Of a stretch of DNA of 64,000 nucleotides, positions 61,401 through 64,000 are shown in pieces. The position numbers and the translations under genes were made by a program. Source of the stretch: Lota lota (Eukaryota; Chordata; Actinopteri; Gadiformes; Lotidae); the NCBI GenBank assembly GCA_026745465.1, contig JACYXH010000239.1, forward strand, positions 211,501-275,500, written 5' to 3'. The notes beneath the pieces are model-generated. The model saw only the letters and a program-made list of their open reading frames with translations, was not told the origin of the DNA and did no database searches. Numbering within the stretch: position 1 is the first letter of the stretch; each line of letters opens with the position of its first letter.

Positions 61401-62111
61401 CTGGTCTTCGGATGGCAGATGGGATTGATAGCTTTGGGGAGGCTACACTCGGTGCTGGAACTACAACAAACGGTCTTGTTCTCACAAACCGGAATGCTCC
61501 AAACGTGCCCGTTTAGACAAGAGCACAGAGACTCGGCTTTGGAAACACTACATTCTGAAAAAAATATATATATAAAGAAAGAAAATCCACAAAATAAATA
61601 AAAGCGTTATTCATTGGTCAGTTGTGATGAATGAAAACACACCGAAAAACACAGGAAATGCTTTAAGGATGATACTACTGAAGGAAAAAAGAAAAAAAAG
61701 AAACGTTTAGGCCCACCTGTAGTCACCGCAACGTTGTCCACTGTAACTTTCAGTTGCGGTGCGTCCAGGACGAAAGAGCTGAGCGCGTTGGTGACATTGA
61801 GGAGCACGCTTGGCTCTATGGTGAGGACAGCGTAATACATTAGTGTAGATTTATCTGAAACAAGACGAAGATTGGGACTCATGTTTATACATGTATTAAG
61901 AGCTAGAGGTTCATTACGTTGGCCTATTTAATAACACAAATCAATTTACCTTGTCCATATGCCTGAAAGGGTTTGAACAGAGGGGAAATGAATTAGGCTT
62001 ACGTTTGATTGGTACAAATGGTTTTATAAGTCTGCGTGAAGACGACTGACTCACCTGAAAACAGTTCAGTCCCAGAAGAAGAAAGTGTAGGTATACTATA
62101 CAGACTCTCAT
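55421..62111 (-). CDS. Adhesion GPCR subfamily F, ADGRF5-like, 16 exons, about 1041 aa
   Basis: Exons: 62111-62055, 61962-61950 (13 nt), 61854-61717, 61554-61399, 61258-61152, 60976-60918, 60713-60592, 59818-59598, 59532-59253, 59130-58987, 58080-57917, 57813-57637, 57517-56168, 56086-56045, 55604-55569 and 55480-55421. Order of parts: signal peptide (1-19), Cys-rich segment (about 70-121), SEA domain (about 122-218, LYGSMYLNSVIYDH … GVYALFEVYVNI), three Ig-like segments (about 219-432), hormone-receptor motif (DWPDTKAN … GHWEKEESQC, 433-487), GAIN domain and GPS (to about 725), seven helices and a short tail with VRDALMKRL. The SEA+Ig build is that of ADGRF5, which regulates surfactant and endothelial function in mammals. 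The GPS lacks HL(S/T). The donor at 59598/59600 is ambiguous: phase needs the rarer GGT/GTGTGT. Exact fish paralogue not assigned. Confidence 0.85.
58735..58945. repeat. Dispersed AT-rich repeat, second copy
   Basis: Same order as 5745-5955: TTAGTTAACATGAACACCAT, GTTAACTATTAATTAACTAA, TTATTACTGCATCAACTAAT and AATGTACCCTTATTGTAAAG. It lies in an intron of the adhesion GPCR. Confidence 0.7.
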
Positions 62112-62791
62112 TGTACTCCTGTTCAAGCAGGGCCTACAGCCGGTTATTTTAGATTGTATAGGCCTAATCAAATATAGTACAAATAAAATACATGACATCT
62201 CAGAAATAAACAGGTCCTAAATCAAGAGTTCAGACTAGTAGGCCTAATTTAAAAAGACTGCCATGTTATCAATTCGTTAAATTGAATAAACAATTCCAAA
62301 TAAAATGTATAAAATCAGTAGATAGATTAAAATATTACCTCTCCTTGCTCAGCTGTGTTTTGTAAATTGGCGCCGCAGAAACAACATCTAATGGATCAAC
62401 AAACTGCTCTCCTAACCCTAACGACCTGGGTCTTTATCTTCCTATTCACCTGCTGTCATTTGACTATCAAAACACCAGGTAGCTGTTTGTCTGGTAGTGT
62501 TTCTGCAATGTAACTTCCCTTTTTTTATACTCACAATAGGCCTATTTAGTTATTTAGAATACTTAAACATGAATAAATACACATTTCCCAGCCATTTATT
62601 TGTCCTACTAAATAACATAAAACCAATGTCGTTATTAAAATGTAATTATTTGGAGGGAACAAAAGCCCAATGCATCATTTATAGTTCATATGATTCGCAT
62701 GAACTAAAAATGACAAATTGGGATTTTGTTCTGCATATTCTCAAGGGATTTTAAGGTGTAAACCTACTTTTGCAAGACACTGTATGAATTG

Positions 62792-62942
<151 letters not shown>

Positions 62943-63318
62943 GATGTGGACATTGAAAACATTAATTCTTCATTTAAAAGTTAATTAGAACTGCATTTAG
63001 CATTAATTGGACCTACCCAACAGCAGACTATTGTGAACCGGTTAGCTCTTGTGAAGTCCATTACCGTAACAGGTCACCCAGGTGTGTTGTAAACATTTAT
63101 CACCCCCACTAACATGCCCCTTTGGAAATGTGAGGTTGATAACAAGCATGGGAATTTACTGCACCAACGTGTTGTAAAGCTTGAATAGATTAATGGTTAT
63201 TCCATACATCCACTGGCACAACATGAACAGCACACATTGTGCACAGCTGTAAAGGAGATGTTCCTAGTTGTATCCAGATTAGATTAGGATGTAATGAACA
63301 CATATTTTTGTTTTTTTT

Positions 63319-63340
63319 GGGGGGGGGGGGGGGGGGGGGG
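63319..63340. repeat. poly-G run, about 22 bp
   Basis: Homopolymer in intergenic DNA, preceded by a T-rich tract. Confidence 0.9.
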
Positions 63341-64000
63341 TCATATTTGGCAGACTGGGGAGTTCTATGACTGGTGGACAAAGAGGTGTAAAGGTCAACT
63401 TTGAAGTGATGGTATTTAAGCCTTGGAACAAAATGCCGATATGTAAAGCATAACATACTAGGTATCACATGAAATAAAACAATTATACTCGTGTACTAAA
63501 AAAAAATCTTTACTCCGCTTGTTTTTCCAAGGTTAACATCAGGTCATCATTACACAAAATAAATGCAAATATAAACAAAATACAGCCATCAAGTCACTCA
63601 GTAGTGATTCACTAGATGTGACAGTAACAAAATAATCGTTGATTAAAAATGTAACCTGAAACGCAACAAGCATCCTGAGAATTGTAGTGTTCAGTGTAAA
63701 AGAAAAATAAGAAAATACTTCAACATATTAACATGTAAAACATAATTCAACCGCGGAACCAACAAGGAGGCTCCGCCTCGCAAGGTGGACTCTTGATTTG
63801 CATATTGGCGCCTGATAGTTTAATACACAAATCTAAACACAACATTCTGTCGCCTCATCTTCACGCATTGAATTAAGCTTCGGTCTTGCGGTAGCACGTA
63901 AGCGTACCAATGCATACAAAAGTCAATAGACAAGAAAAAATATATATATATATATTTCTTTACTTCTTTTTGATTAAAAGAAACCGTAATACACAATTAC

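Overview
The window is vertebrate nuclear DNA, almost certainly from a ray-finned (teleost) fish. It holds multi-exon genes with GT/AG introns and proteins that match vertebrate families along their length. It also has fish-type tRNA-derived SINE fragments and an extreme density of short tandem repeats: CA/GT and CT/GA arrays of 50-150 bp and poly-C/poly-G runs of 15-60 bp. That repeat density is typical of gadiform (cod-like) genomes, but placing it in that order is inference.

Layout, left to right. (1) elavl1 (HuR), minus strand, cut by the left edge: RRM1, RRM2 and part of the hinge. (2) A complete seven-exon tetraspanin, minus, 5058-7292. (3) foxo3, minus, 11424-17410, two coding exons and a 3'UTR of about 1.9 kb. 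(4) afg1l (LACE1), minus, 19324-26901, 13 exons, a mitochondrial AAA+ ATPase. (5) scml4, plus, 28143-36753, divergent from afg1l, with AT-hook-like motifs, a SLED domain and a SAM domain. (6) vsnl1 (VILIP-1), plus, coding 41629-43326, with a likely non-coding first exon near 38.6-38.95 kb. (7) A multi-Tudor germline gene, best read as tdrd6, plus, 48704-53353. (8) ankrd66, plus, 53896-54988. (9) An adhesion GPCR of subfamily F (ADGRF5-like), minus, 55421-62111, 16 exons reconstructed from signal peptide to stop, converging on ankrd66.

The gene order joins blocks that are apart in human: foxo3-afg1l-scml4 (6q21), vsnl1 (2p24), tdrd6-ankrd66-ADGRF (6p12) and elavl1 (19p13). The genes do not form a shared pathway; this is ordinary animal synteny.

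No bacterial-type system, virus or CRISPR is present. The most unusual features come from tandem repeats meeting gene structure. The 3' end and splice donor of one scml4 exon are tandemly copied in 37-bp units. Several donors and acceptors lie inside microsatellites. A roughly 1-kb minisatellite abuts the last scml4 acceptor. A roughly 19-copy minisatellite appears to have grown from a dispersed SINE-like element. The adhesion GPCR lacks the usual GPS cleavage triad, and afg1l starts in a TISU-like motif. All exon boundaries were read by eye from splice consensus, reading phase and family similarity; none is backed by transcripts.
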